Positions 8,194 to 16,580 of a stretch of 64,000 nucleotides of DNA are shown piece by piece. The translations under genes and the position numbers were made by a program. Source of the DNA: Leptospira abararensis (lineage in GTDB: Bacteria; Spirochaetota; Leptospiria; Leptospirales; Leptospiraceae). The DNA is taken from NCBI RefSeq assembly GCF_016918735.1, contig NZ_JAFFPR010000009.1:62001-126000 (forward strand). Direction: 5' to 3'. Every line of letters starts with the position of its first letter. Position 1 is the first letter of the stretch. The notes beneath the pieces were generated by a model, which did no database searches, had not been told where the DNA came from, and saw nothing but the letters and a program-made list of their open reading frames with translations.

Positions 8194-9582
8194 ATGAAAC
8201 AGTATTTCAAATCAATCGCCTTCCTGCTCCTGGTTGTTCCGATGTTCCTTTTTGCAGATGAAGCTGCAACCGTCGCGAACCCGGCGCAAGAAACCGCAAA
8301 TGCAATCCAAACTTTAACCGTTGGTTTAGACACCTTATGGGTGCTAGTCGCTGGTATGTTGGTATTCTTTATGAATGCCGGATTTGCTCTCGTTGAATCG
8401 GGATTCGCTCAATCAAAGAACACCGTGAACATCCTTGCTAAAAACTTTATCGTTTTTGCAGCTGCAACTTTCTCCTACTGGGCAATTGGTTGGGGTTTGA
8501 TGTTTGGTGACGGATCTCCTTTTTTGGCAACCGAAGGTTTATTTTTCTTAGGTGGTGCTGATAACTCACCTGCAATCGGTGATGCATACCAAGGTGTGTA
8601 TTCTTCTATGAATTGGACAGGTGTTCCTCTTCTTGCTAAATTTTTCTTTCAATTGGTTTTTGCAGCAACTGCAGCAACTATCGTGTCTGGAGCTGTGGCA
8701 GAACGAATTAAATTTCATTCCTTCCTTATCTTCTCCTTTATTCTCGTAGCGTTTCTGTATCCGTTCACAGGTCACTGGGTATGGGGTGGTGGTTGGATTG
8801 CAGGTCTTGGTTTCCATGACTTTGCAGGATCTACCGTAGTACACTCCGTAGGTGGTTGGGCCGCTCTTGCCGGTGCCATCGTTCTTGGTGCTAGGAAGGG
8901 AAAATTTTTACCTGATGGTAGAATTAAACCAATTCTTGGTCACAACATGACATCCGCTGCCCTTGGAACACTTATCCTTTGGCTCGGTTGGTTTGGATTT
9001 AACCCTGGTTCTACTATGGGTGTAGGTGATGGAAGTGTTATGGCGCACGTAATTGTAACCACTAACATTTCAGCAGCTCTTGGAGCACTTGCCTCTACTG
9101 TTACTGCTTGGATCATTTTGAAAAAACCTGACCTTGGTATGATTCTCAACGGAACTCTCGCGGGTCTTGTCGGGATCACGGCTCCATGTGCGATTGTTAG
9201 TCCAACATCTGCTGCCATCATTGGTGCTGTGTCCGGTGCTCTCGTAGTATTGTCTGTTCTTTTCTTTGATAAAATCAAAATTGATGACCCGGTAGGTGCA
9301 ACTTCTGTTCACTTAGTATGTGGTATTTGGGGAACATTGGCAGTTGCCATCTTCGGTTACGAAGGTTCACCTGCAGGAGTAGAAGTTCCTTCCATTTTAA
9401 CTCAGCTTTACGGAATCCTTGCTATTGGTGGTTTCACATTTGCAATATCTTTAGTATTGTGGTTTGTCTTGAAACTAGCTGGTGGAATCCGAGTGGGTGA
9501 AGAAGAAGAACTTAGTGGATTGGATCTTGGGGAACACGGAGCAGAAGCTTACCCTGATTTTAATATCCGAGCTCGCGGTTAA
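8194..9582 (+). CDS. amtB: Ammonium transporter Amt
   Basis: A 462-residue Amt/Mep/Rh channel that conducts ammonium across the inner membrane. After a cleavable-looking signal peptide (ending near FLFADEA) comes LDTLWVLVAGMLVFFMNAGFA, then the Amt signature DFAGSTVVHSVGGWAALAGA and the twin-His region (the first His in the signature, the second in SVHLVCGIWGTLAV). About eleven membrane helices can be counted. The start at 8194 is preferred over the ATG at 8173 because GGAAAGGAAAC lies just before it and the signal peptide is then well formed. It is followed 20 bases later by glnK, the standard amtB-glnK pair; the PII protein would block the channel when nitrogen is plentiful. Confidence 0.95.
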   Translation: MKQYFKSIAFLLLVVPMFLFADEAATVANPAQETANAIQTLTVGLDTLWVLVAGMLVFFMNAGFALVESGFAQSKNTVNILAKNFIVFAAATFSYWAIGWGLMFGDGSPFLATEGLFFLGGADNSPAIGDAYQGVYSSMNWTGVPLLAKFFFQLVFAATAATIVSGAVAERIKFHSFLIFSFILVAFLYPFTGHWVWGGGWIAGLGFHDFAGSTVVHSVGGWAALAGAIVLGARKGKFLPDGRIKPILGHNMTSAALGTLILWLGWFGFNPGSTMGVGDGSVMAHVIVTTNISAALGALASTVTAWIILKKPDLGMILNGTLAGLVGITAPCAIVSPTSAAIIGAVSGALVVLSVLFFDKIKIDDPVGATSVHLVCGIWGTLAVAIFGYEGSPAGVEVPSILTQLYGILAIGGFTFAISLVLWFVLKLAGGIRVGEEEELSGLDLGEHGAEAYPDFNIRARG

Positions 9583-9602
9583 GGGAATAGGAGTATAACA
9601 TT

Positions 9603-9947
9603 ATGAAAATGATAATTGCAATCATCCAACCACATAAGTTGGAAGAAGTTAAAGCAGAGTTGACTAAAAACGAAATTTATCGTCTTACAGTTTCTGACGT
9701 TCAAGGTTACGGACAACAAAAAGGAAAAACAGAAGTATTTCGTGGACACGAATACACTGTTAATTTGCTTAGAAAAGTTCGTTTAGAAATTGCGGTAAAT
9801 GATGAATTCGTAAAACCAACTGTTGATGCTATCTTAAAAGCAGCAAAAAGTGGAGATGGAAAAATCGGAGACGGAAAGATCTTTATCACTCCATTAGAAG
9901 AAGTGATTAGAATCAGAACCGGCGAGAAAGGAAAAAGCGCAATCTAA
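9603..9947 (+). CDS. glnK: PII nitrogen regulatory protein
   Basis: A 114-residue PII signal protein, which binds ATP, ADP and 2-oxoglutarate and regulates AmtB and nitrogen enzymes. It begins MKMIIAIIQPHKLEEVK, has the T-loop with GQQKGKTEVFRGHEY where Tyr51 is the usual uridylylation site, and ends with RIRTGEKGKSAI. The B-loop region reads SGDGKIGDGKIFI: compared with the usual TGKIGDGKIF there are two extra residues, which looks like a small duplication of GDGKI. The neighbour amtB names it glnK, although glnB is possible by sequence. It is co-transcribed with amtB and followed by a terminator. Confidence 0.95.
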   Translation: MKMIIAIIQPHKLEEVKAELTKNEIYRLTVSDVQGYGQQKGKTEVFRGHEYTVNLLRKVRLEIAVNDEFVKPTVDAILKAAKSGDGKIGDGKIFITPLEEVIRIRTGEKGKSAI

Positions 9948-9973
9948 CTTCCTTTAGAAAAAGGAAAAATCGG

Positions 9974-10009
9974 AAAACGTGTAGGGGAATATTCCCTTGC
10001 ACGTTTTTT
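9974..10009 (+). terminator. Rho-independent terminator after glnK
   Basis: AAAACGTG at 9974-9981 pairs with CACGTTTT at 10000-10007, extended inwards by AGGGG against CCCTT pairing around an AATATT loop, and the 3' arm runs into a T tract. The A-run at the 5' side gives a T-run on the other strand, so it may also end the convergent GH94-like gene, whose stop is at 10014. Confidence 0.85.
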
Positions 10010-10013
10010 ATTT

Positions 10014-13000
10014 TTATCGTAACAATAACGTTAGCTGATTGTTATCCTCTTTTAGAAACAATTCCAAATCAGAAAATTGGATCCGAACACCACCTCTACG
10101 GTAATGATTATTTTTCCTAACAAAAGGAATAGATTTTTGGTTCAAAATTACTGATTCCACTGTGGCGTTATCAGATTCCACTTCATAGAGAATCGTAAGA
10201 TTTTTCTCTCGCAGTTGAATATTCTTTTGTAATCCATCCAAACCCTTTGGGAGCGTGGGATCAAATTCAATTCCATCATAATAAACTTTGATTCCGAACA
10301 GACATTCATATACTAGTCTGATATAAATCCCTGGTCCACTTGAATAGACCCTCCAACCGCCTTCTAGTGGAACATTGCCCGATAATATTTCTTTGTATTC
10401 TTTACTTGCTTGGTAACGATCCAAAAATAAAGCATCCGAACTCGAATAATAACAGTTAGATTGTCTTCTTGTTGCCTGTGGAATTTTCTTTTGGATTCCA
10501 ATAGGGTTCACCAAATTTAGGTGATAAAAGAATTCTTCTGACCTACCCAGATGAGAGAGTGCTTCACAATAACGTAAATGAGCATGTGTGTAAATGAGTC
10601 CAATTTCCCTGCCAAAGTAACTGGCAGTTTCTGCCCGTTTAAATTCTTTACTTTCCCCGTCAGAATAGGGAATTGGGGAATCAAAAAGCCGGACTCCGTC
10701 AGGTCCCATAAGGAAACTTTTAATTAGGGAAAGATGGGTTTCCACTTCCTTCTCGTCTAAAACTTCGGACAGAATTCCGTAAATCATGGGAAGGACACTG
10801 TAATGAATTCCCGTTTTTTTATCGGATGGATGTAAGTAGAATTTTTGCGAATCGTCGTCTGAAAAATAGCGTAACCCGGATAAGATTCCATCTGCCATAC
10901 AATGTTCTTTGATGTTTTGTTCCAATGTTGCCAGTTCGGTTTCGAAGTTTTTTTGTCTTTCGCTTTGGTTTGTTAGGTGAAATATTGTGATCAGTGCTTT
11001 ATAGGTAATGGATTGTAATTCTGCCGTCCAAGTGCTTACTGCATGGGTCCGAAACTCAGCACGAACCGGCTGTAAAGAATCATTCCAATCGCCGTTTCCA
11101 TAGATTGGAAGTTTGGTGGTGGGAACCAAACGATCGTTCATTAGAGATATCGTTTTGTCAATGGCCTGAAGGATGGTCCTTGGCTTGGGGCGGTGGGGTC
11201 CAGTTGTTGTTTCTTTTAGAAAGTCTAAGTCATTGGTTCTTTCTAAATAAGAGCTTAGAGCAAGGATCGGCCAATAGATAATATCTCCATGGGAATCACT
11301 GGCTCGAATCTTTTGGTCACGTGGATAGAGCATAAACCATTGTGGCCAATCTCCATCTTCATTTTGTTCTTGGAATACCTTATAAAGTAAACTACGGCAA
11401 GATTCCGCCTCTCCCATTGCGAGTAAAAATTCAAAAGCTCCTTGGCATACATCTCTTGTGCCCCATCCACCACCCGAGTACTGTTCGAGTCCTCTCGGAT
11501 TCAAATAGTGGATGCGTGCATTTTGTTCGAACCAAGGGAGAATTTCCTGAATTTGTTGTAAACAATGAAATTTTGCATTCTGGATTTTGTCGTTAGGTGA
11601 CGAAAAGGAAAAGGAAACATTTTGTTTTTCGATTTCTTGGTAATTTTGAAATGAAGTTTCCAAATTTCCTTGGATGGTAAATCTTAAATAAGAATTTACA
11701 GATACCCGTGCTGTGAGATAGGACTGATTCCTAGACTTACCATCGGGGAATAAAAATCGATCATCAGAGATTTCCCAAGTGTTTAAGGATTCGGATTCGA
11801 TTTGGAATCCTTTGCCATCTAACCTTTGGTAGAGGGAAGATTCGGGATTTGGTTGGATTTGGATCTTTGTTTTGTTTGTAACTATAATTGGAGGTTCTTC
11901 TAAAGAACCGTTGTCGCCATCGAGTGCGATAGGAAAGGAGAGTAGGTAATTTCTCGAATTTTTTTCTGTTGTTTTTAATTGGAAGTTGATTTTATGATCT
12001 TTCGTTGTTTTGACTTGAATCTGTAATTTTTCTTTATTCCAAAGATAAATCCATTCCATTCGATGGGGCTCCATGATTACGAAAGAAGGAGAATCTAGGA
12101 GTGCCAATTCGGAATCTTCCTCTCTAAAAATACGAAACCCGTAAGAGTGAAATAATCCAATATAACTATGGTTTCTTGATAGGTATTGGTTTATACTGGT
12201 ATGGCCCTCTGTGAGTTGGGATAAAAAAATTCCTTTGTAATAACAGGTAGTGGTTAGAGAGGATTCGTCCGGCCTTAAGGTGAGTCCTGTCCTAAGGATT
12301 TGTCCGTGGGGACGTAAACAAAGGGATTCCTTTTCTTTTAAGACCACATGGGTGGATTCATTTGTAAAAAAAGATAAAATAGATCCGGTATCATCTTTTT
12401 CTACTTCTCTCCAAGGATTCGGAAAAAAGGATTTTAAATCCAATTCGGTTGCTTTGTCGCCATATTTTGGTTTGGCGGAAGTGAAAAAACTCGGAATGGA
12501 TGGTGAAAAAGGTAACTCTATATTTGGGATCTTTTTCCGGTTGGTGATGGTTTTTTCAATGAACGATCCGGTTTCGTTAAATGATTTTAGAGTTTCTAGA
12601 TTTGAAAAGAGTGATCCATAAAAAGAAGAACTTTGACTCTCCCTTGGTTTTAGAGTGAATGCTTCTCTTTCTAAACCTATTATAGAATGTTCACCTTGTC
12701 TTCGTTTGCCGAGTAAAGGGTTGTTTAAACCATTTGGATATAAATCCAAACCATCGGTAACATAAGAACTAATGCGTTCGGAACTAAATAAAAAACTGGC
12801 AGGATGTTTTCCTGATACCAATTCATTTTGTCTAGATAGGATTCCATAACCAAAATCTTTGGAAAAAATGGGTTCGTGATGGATGTAATGGCAGACAAAA
12901 TATTCATTCAGTCTTGAAGCTGAGTATTCGCAAATTCCAATATCTTGCACATAAACCAAATCACAAAGTAGCGAGTGATCATTTTGGTTTGTGAGTACGA

Positions 13001-13313
13001 CTTGGTATTTCCAGATAGGTTCGTTCGGATGGAGTTCCAAATACAATGTAAAATCTATCTTATGACAGCTTCCTTCCGAAAGATAACTAGATTCGGAAAT
13101 TTGGAACAATGAATTTGATTTTGGCCCGAGTAAAGGGAAAACCAGAAGTTCGTTTTTAGTATGAATCCTCAAGTAAATATTACTCACGCTGGGTTCCATC
13201 TCGTTGCCTAAATACAGGTTTACCAGTAAATCATGGAAACGAATGGAATGAAGATTTCCATTGGATAGAAAATGAAACTTTAATCCGGACTGGTTTTGAA
13301 TGGTTTGGATCAT
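10014..13313 (-). CDS. GH94-like glycoside phosphorylase/hydrolase
   Basis: A 1099-residue protein of the GH36/GH94 type, related to cellobiose and cyclic beta-glucan phosphorylases. The N-terminal 500 or so residues look like beta-sandwich domains. The (alpha/alpha)6 catalytic half starts near residue 560, with EQYSGGGWGTRDVCQG and then YGNGDWNDSL near residue 740, where the Asp of the DWND motif is the general acid in GH94. The C-terminal part (LEGGWRVYSSGPGIYIRLVYE) matches the family's jelly-roll end. No signal peptide is seen, so it is probably cytoplasmic. Substrate is unknown; a beta-glucan or oligosaccharide is likely. It overlaps the stop of the preceding ABC gene by four bases, indicating coupled synthesis. 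Confidence 0.78.
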   Translation of the reverse strand: MIQTIQNQSGLKFHFLSNGNLHSIRFHDLLVNLYLGNEMEPSVSNIYLRIHTKNELLVFPLLGPKSNSLFQISESSYLSEGSCHKIDFTLYLELHPNEPIWKYQVVLTNQNDHSLLCDLVYVQDIGICEYSASRLNEYFVCHYIHHEPIFSKDFGYGILSRQNELVSGKHPASFLFSSERISSYVTDGLDLYPNGLNNPLLGKRRQGEHSIIGLEREAFTLKPRESQSSSFYGSLFSNLETLKSFNETGSFIEKTITNRKKIPNIELPFSPSIPSFFTSAKPKYGDKATELDLKSFFPNPWREVEKDDTGSILSFFTNESTHVVLKEKESLCLRPHGQILRTGLTLRPDESSLTTTCYYKGIFLSQLTEGHTSINQYLSRNHSYIGLFHSYGFRIFREEDSELALLDSPSFVIMEPHRMEWIYLWNKEKLQIQVKTTKDHKINFQLKTTEKNSRNYLLSFPIALDGDNGSLEEPPIIVTNKTKIQIQPNPESSLYQRLDGKGFQIESESLNTWEISDDRFLFPDGKSRNQSYLTARVSVNSYLRFTIQGNLETSFQNYQEIEKQNVSFSFSSPNDKIQNAKFHCLQQIQEILPWFEQNARIHYLNPRGLEQYSGGGWGTRDVCQGAFEFLLAMGEAESCRSLLYKVFQEQNEDGDWPQWFMLYPRDQKIRASDSHGDIIYWPILALSSYLERTNDLDFLKETTTGPHRPKPRTILQAIDKTISLMNDRLVPTTKLPIYGNGDWNDSLQPVRAEFRTHAVSTWTAELQSITYKALITIFHLTNQSERQKNFETELATLEQNIKEHCMADGILSGLRYFSDDDSQKFYLHPSDKKTGIHYSVLPMIYGILSEVLDEKEVETHLSLIKSFLMGPDGVRLFDSPIPYSDGESKEFKRAETASYFGREIGLIYTHAHLRYCEALSHLGRSEEFFYHLNLVNPIGIQKKIPQATRRQSNCYYSSSDALFLDRYQASKEYKEILSGNVPLEGGWRVYSSGPGIYIRLVYECLFGIKVYYDGIEFDPTLPKGLDGLQKNIQLREKNLTILYEVESDNATVESVILNQKSIPFVRKNNHYRRGGVRIQFSDLELFLKEDNNQLTLLLR

Positions 13314-15016
13314 AGGTTATTGTTTGTTAGATGGAGTGGTGAAAGAGTCCATTTCCCGAAGTGAGAAATGTTTAAGTGGTAGTCGTATTCCAAAGCAGTT
13401 TCTTCGTCTTTTGCGATGACAACAGTTGCCACTCCCAGCCTGTGAAATAATTTTAATAGTTTTGAAATTTCAAATTTACCTAAACTAGACCCAGGCCTGT
13501 CGAGAATGAGAAACTTTGGTTTCACAAAAAGAATGCGGATGATTGCAATTTTGTATTTTTCAGCTAACGAAAGTTCCTCGTCCCATTCTTTTAAGGCTCT
13601 TAAACCCCCAAACCTGCGAACCAAAGATTCAAGCCCCATATATTTTAATTCTTTCAGAACCTCTGCATCGGAGACTTCTAAATTCAAATAGGCAGGAACA
13701 ATGACATTACGAAGTCTTCCGGGAGGTAGGTAGGGTTGTTCGGGGAGAAAAAGGATCTCTTCCCAATTTGGTTTTTTAATTCTGCCTTCGGAGTGATTGC
13801 TGATACCGGCAATCGAACGAAATAAACTTAGTTTCACCGTTTCATCCAGGGAAGTGACAAGCCAACGTTCATGTCTATGAATAGTTAGCTTTAGGTTGTC
13901 TACGAGAAGTTTCGATTTGTCATTGGAATACAATGTGAAATTTTCAAAATCAATTTCATCGGCGTTGTAATTGGATTCTCTTACTGTTTTAGATTCTGTT
14001 TCAGAATGTAACATAGCGGTATCCAGGGAATGCAAACGTTTAACAACAGCTGAGAAAGCAGAGATGGATTGAAATTGTGTGACAATCAAGGAAAATGCAT
14101 TGAGCAGGGTGGTAAATGCAAGGGCCGCTTGTGTGATCACACCAAATTCAATTTCCCCTCTTATATAACTAGGAGCTATGATAAACATGGGTATGATCTG
14201 AATGAAATAATTATAATTATTCGTGAATAGACTGAGTTTCAGGTTTACAGAGATCAGTTTTCTAAAGTTATTGACTAACTTCCGTAGCCTTGATTTCAAT
14301 CGAACAGACATCCTTGCTTCTCTGTGTGTAACGGCAATAGACTCCGCATGTTGGCGGATATGGAGTAGGTCAGCTCTATAACTTGCTTCCATATCCAATT
14401 GATCATAATTAATACGAATGAGTGATTTCCCAAGAAAGATGGTGGAGATAGTTCCGGCCACAGCGTAAGCCACGGCTACAAGAAAAAGAATCGGGTTTAT
14501 ACTCCATAAAACTCCCGAAAAGGAAATTGCTGAAAAAACTCCACCTATAAAGAGTAAGCTGAAAGAGATTGTCGTTGTGGTAAAGGATTTGACATCATCT
14601 GTAATCCTTTGGTCGGGATTTTCGATCCCCGGTCTGCCAATGATTTGATGGTAAGTTCGTTCTGTTAGATAATTTTCTGTCAATCGCCAAGTGAGTTGTT
14701 CCCGCCAAAGGATACCAAGCCTTTCTTCCGCATACCGATAGACAGACCCGATGACAGAAGAAATTAAAAATACCAACGCATACAGTAGTGCGCTGGTATA
14801 AAATGCATTGGTATTTTTTTGTTCAATAGAAGAGATAAAGTCTCTTCCCACATAACTATTGATCACATTAAAAACATTAAACAAAATTACAAGGATCACG
14901 AGTATAATCCCGTAACGGATGGCAGTTGGTCCTTGTTTGGACTGAATCAGTTGCCGAATGATATTTGATAGCCGTAACCAGTTTTGAGATGGATTGGATT
15001 TTGATTGGGAAGGCAT
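13310..15016 (-). CDS. ABC exporter (SbmA/YddA type) with degenerate ATPase domain
   Basis: A 568-residue protein with an N-terminal six-helix ABC_membrane_2-type domain (about 35-330; ENPDQRITDDVKSF matches the NPDQRI.eD motif of the SbmA/BacA/YddA/ABCD group) and a C-terminal nucleotide-binding domain fold (about 350-560). The fold aligns throughout, but every catalytic motif is altered. Walker A reads SLDETVKLS (386-397 region) in place of GxxGxGKS; the signature reads LSLAEKYK in place of LSGGEQQR; Walker B ends LILDR with Arg507 where Glu should be; the Q-loop Gln is Glu; the H-loop His is Lys. It likely cannot hydrolyse ATP. SbmA itself works by proton gradient without any such domain, so proton-driven import/export is possible. 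It is coupled to the GH94-like gene, suggesting a sugar-linked substrate. Confidence 0.85.
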   Translation of the reverse strand: MPSQSKSNPSQNWLRLSNIIRQLIQSKQGPTAIRYGIILVILVILFNVFNVINSYVGRDFISSIEQKNTNAFYTSALLYALVFLISSVIGSVYRYAEERLGILWREQLTWRLTENYLTERTYHQIIGRPGIENPDQRITDDVKSFTTTTISFSLLFIGGVFSAISFSGVLWSINPILFLVAVAYAVAGTISTIFLGKSLIRINYDQLDMEASYRADLLHIRQHAESIAVTHREARMSVRLKSRLRKLVNNFRKLISVNLKLSLFTNNYNYFIQIIPMFIIAPSYIRGEIEFGVITQAALAFTTLLNAFSLIVTQFQSISAFSAVVKRLHSLDTAMLHSETESKTVRESNYNADEIDFENFTLYSNDKSKLLVDNLKLTIHRHERWLVTSLDETVKLSLFRSIAGISNHSEGRIKKPNWEEILFLPEQPYLPPGRLRNVIVPAYLNLEVSDAEVLKELKYMGLESLVRRFGGLRALKEWDEELSLAEKYKIAIIRILFVKPKFLILDRPGSSLGKFEISKLLKLFHRLGVATVVIAKDEETALEYDYHLNISHFGKWTLSPLHLTNNNL

Positions 15017-15067
15017 TGATATTTATCTAATTAAAAGGCATGGTTCCTATGGAAAGGCAAGGTCATT

Positions 15068-16426
15068 TCAAGATTCAATGGTTTCTATAGTCAAATCCAT
15101 GATGACTTGGGTCCAGATGGTTTCTAGATGAGGGTTCCATTCCGAAGGAAGATTTTCTCGGAGAGTTGAGAGGAGGATGGGAACCAATTTTGGAAGGTCT
15201 TTTTTAGATATACCAAGGGATTCGTAAATAGAAGCAAGTTTTGAAACTTCTTTTTTTACAGAGATAGGGTTTCCTAACTTTTCAATGATGGATTCGATAG
15301 AGTTTAAAAACTCTTCTTGCGAAATGGGAAAATTTCCTTCATCTCCAATTTGGTTTGGCGTTGTATTTTCCTTGGTGAAGTTTTCCAATTTTTCAAGATA
15401 ACTTTCGATCCAATGAGGATTGTATTCTAAAACATGATCAAAAGATTTTTGAATTTCTAAGATGGGGTCAGGTTTCCTAAAGCCAAGGACAGAGTAGGCT
15501 GTCATCTTTTCTGACTTTCCCCGTAACCTTGTGATTACTTTTTTATTCACAGAAAGGGAAGAACCGATCAAATTGTATATTTCATCTGAGACTAAAAACT
15601 GAGTGTTTGTTTTTTTATTCAATGCTTCGAGGCGGCTTGCCACATTCACAGTATCGCCAAGAACCGTTTGGCTTTTGTATTCCGAATGTCCAATATCCCC
15701 GTAAATGACATTCCCCGCATGGAGGCCGATGCGAATGTCAAAACTAAAGTTAAACCGATCCTTCATTTCTAAATTAAATTTTTTCAATTGGTCAAACATA
15801 CGTAGACATGCTCGGATTGCGGAATGAATGGTCTCCCGTTTTGCTTCTTTGAGACCTTCTTCGTTTGCCGTTTTTAGTTGGTCTTTGTTTTTGATTTGGA
15901 AAAAAGCCAAAATTCCATCTCCGATAAATTTATCGATTCCCCCTCCATTATTTAAGATGGGTTCGCTCATTTCTTGAAAGAAACGGTTGAGAACAAAAAC
16001 AACATCATAAGGTAAACTTGCTTCGGTAAATGCAGTGAAACCTTTGATATCAAGAAATAGAATCACCGCATAACACTCTTCCCCAGTTTTTGAAGATTTG
16101 GATTCACTGGTTACTGTTTTTAAATCTTTATTGTCTTTGATGATCCGTCTGAGTGATACATCCCCAAAAACTTCTGTTTGGCAAGCGAGTCGAATTTCCG
16201 AAGGCCAACCCTTTCGATCGGCAAGTATTTGTTCTCTTTCATTTCGATGGCTCAGATGGTCTAGGCCTTCTGTGATAAACACCCGACATGTTGTACATTT
16301 GGCATTTCCTCCGCAGAGGTGATAGAGCGGGTAATCGTGTTTGAGAGCTGTCTCGAGGATTGTGACTCCCGGTTTGTTTGTTTCTAAGGGAAAATTTTCT
16401 TTGTCTTCGAAGGTAACAATCGACAT
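15068..16426 (-). CDS. Ferredoxin-cyclase-globin-like fusion protein
   Basis: A 452-residue soluble protein with three parts. Residues 1-98 are a 2Fe-2S ferredoxin domain with Cys38, Cys44, Cys47 and Cys82 in the plant-type spacing. Residues 115-315 are a class III cyclase: metal Asp126 and Asp170, Lys166 and Thr254 (class IIIb pattern, cAMP likely), Asn261, Arg265. Residues 323-452 read like a globin: an A-helix IQKSFDHVLEYN, LASIYESLGI at the F-helix, then LLSTLRENLPSEW and the IWTQV H-helix. At the F8 position, where heme globins have His, it has Tyr401. The iron-sulphur cluster suggests redox control. It is divergent from the TetR-controlled operon, 154 bases away. Confidence 0.9.
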   Translation of the reverse strand: MSIVTFEDKENFPLETNKPGVTILETALKHDYPLYHLCGGNAKCTTCRVFITEGLDHLSHRNEREQILADRKGWPSEIRLACQTEVFGDVSLRRIIKDNKDLKTVTSESKSSKTGEECYAVILFLDIKGFTAFTEASLPYDVVFVLNRFFQEMSEPILNNGGGIDKFIGDGILAFFQIKNKDQLKTANEEGLKEAKRETIHSAIRACLRMFDQLKKFNLEMKDRFNFSFDIRIGLHAGNVIYGDIGHSEYKSQTVLGDTVNVASRLEALNKKTNTQFLVSDEIYNLIGSSLSVNKKVITRLRGKSEKMTAYSVLGFRKPDPILEIQKSFDHVLEYNPHWIESYLEKLENFTKENTTPNQIGDEGNFPISQEEFLNSIESIIEKLGNPISVKKEVSKLASIYESLGISKKDLPKLVPILLSTLRENLPSEWNPHLETIWTQVIMDLTIETIES

Positions 16427-16539
16427 GAATCACCGCACTATTTAGGTAATTTAAGAATCCAATCTCTCTAAGGTCAGTGCAAGTCAGAAAAGTTAAGGTT
16501 TTGTGAAAATTGACCTGATTTTTGTCAAAACAAGTGAAA

Positions 16540-16556
16540 AACTAATTGCATTAGTT
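16540..16556. promoter_or_regulatory. Palindromic operator 1 of the hydrolase-tetR operon
   Basis: AACTAAT-TGC-ATTAGTT is an inverted repeat with perfect 7-base arms. It shares the core ACTAAT-N3-ATTAGT with operator 2, and the two centres are 22 bases apart, about two helical turns. The TetR protein of the operon is the obvious candidate ligand. The site overlaps the proposed -35 element. Confidence 0.7.
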
Positions 16557-16573
16557 AAATAAACTAATATTAT
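16546..16573 (+). promoter_or_regulatory. Candidate promoter embedded in both operators
   Basis: TTGCAT (16546-16551) and TATTAT (16568-16573) are separated by 16 bases and resemble a vegetative -35/-10 pair. Each lies inside one of the two palindromes. Transcription would start at about 16580-16581, that is at or next to the ATG, so the message may be leaderless; no ribosome-binding site precedes the start codon. Confidence 0.5.
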
Positions 16574-16579
16574 TAGTTT
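16561..16579. promoter_or_regulatory. Palindromic operator 2 of the hydrolase-tetR operon
   Basis: AAACTAAT-ATT-ATTAGTTT is an inverted repeat with perfect 8-base arms that ends one base before the ATG of the hydrolase gene. It covers the proposed -10 element, so a bound repressor would block RNA polymerase directly. Confidence 0.72.
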
Positions 16580-16580
16580 T

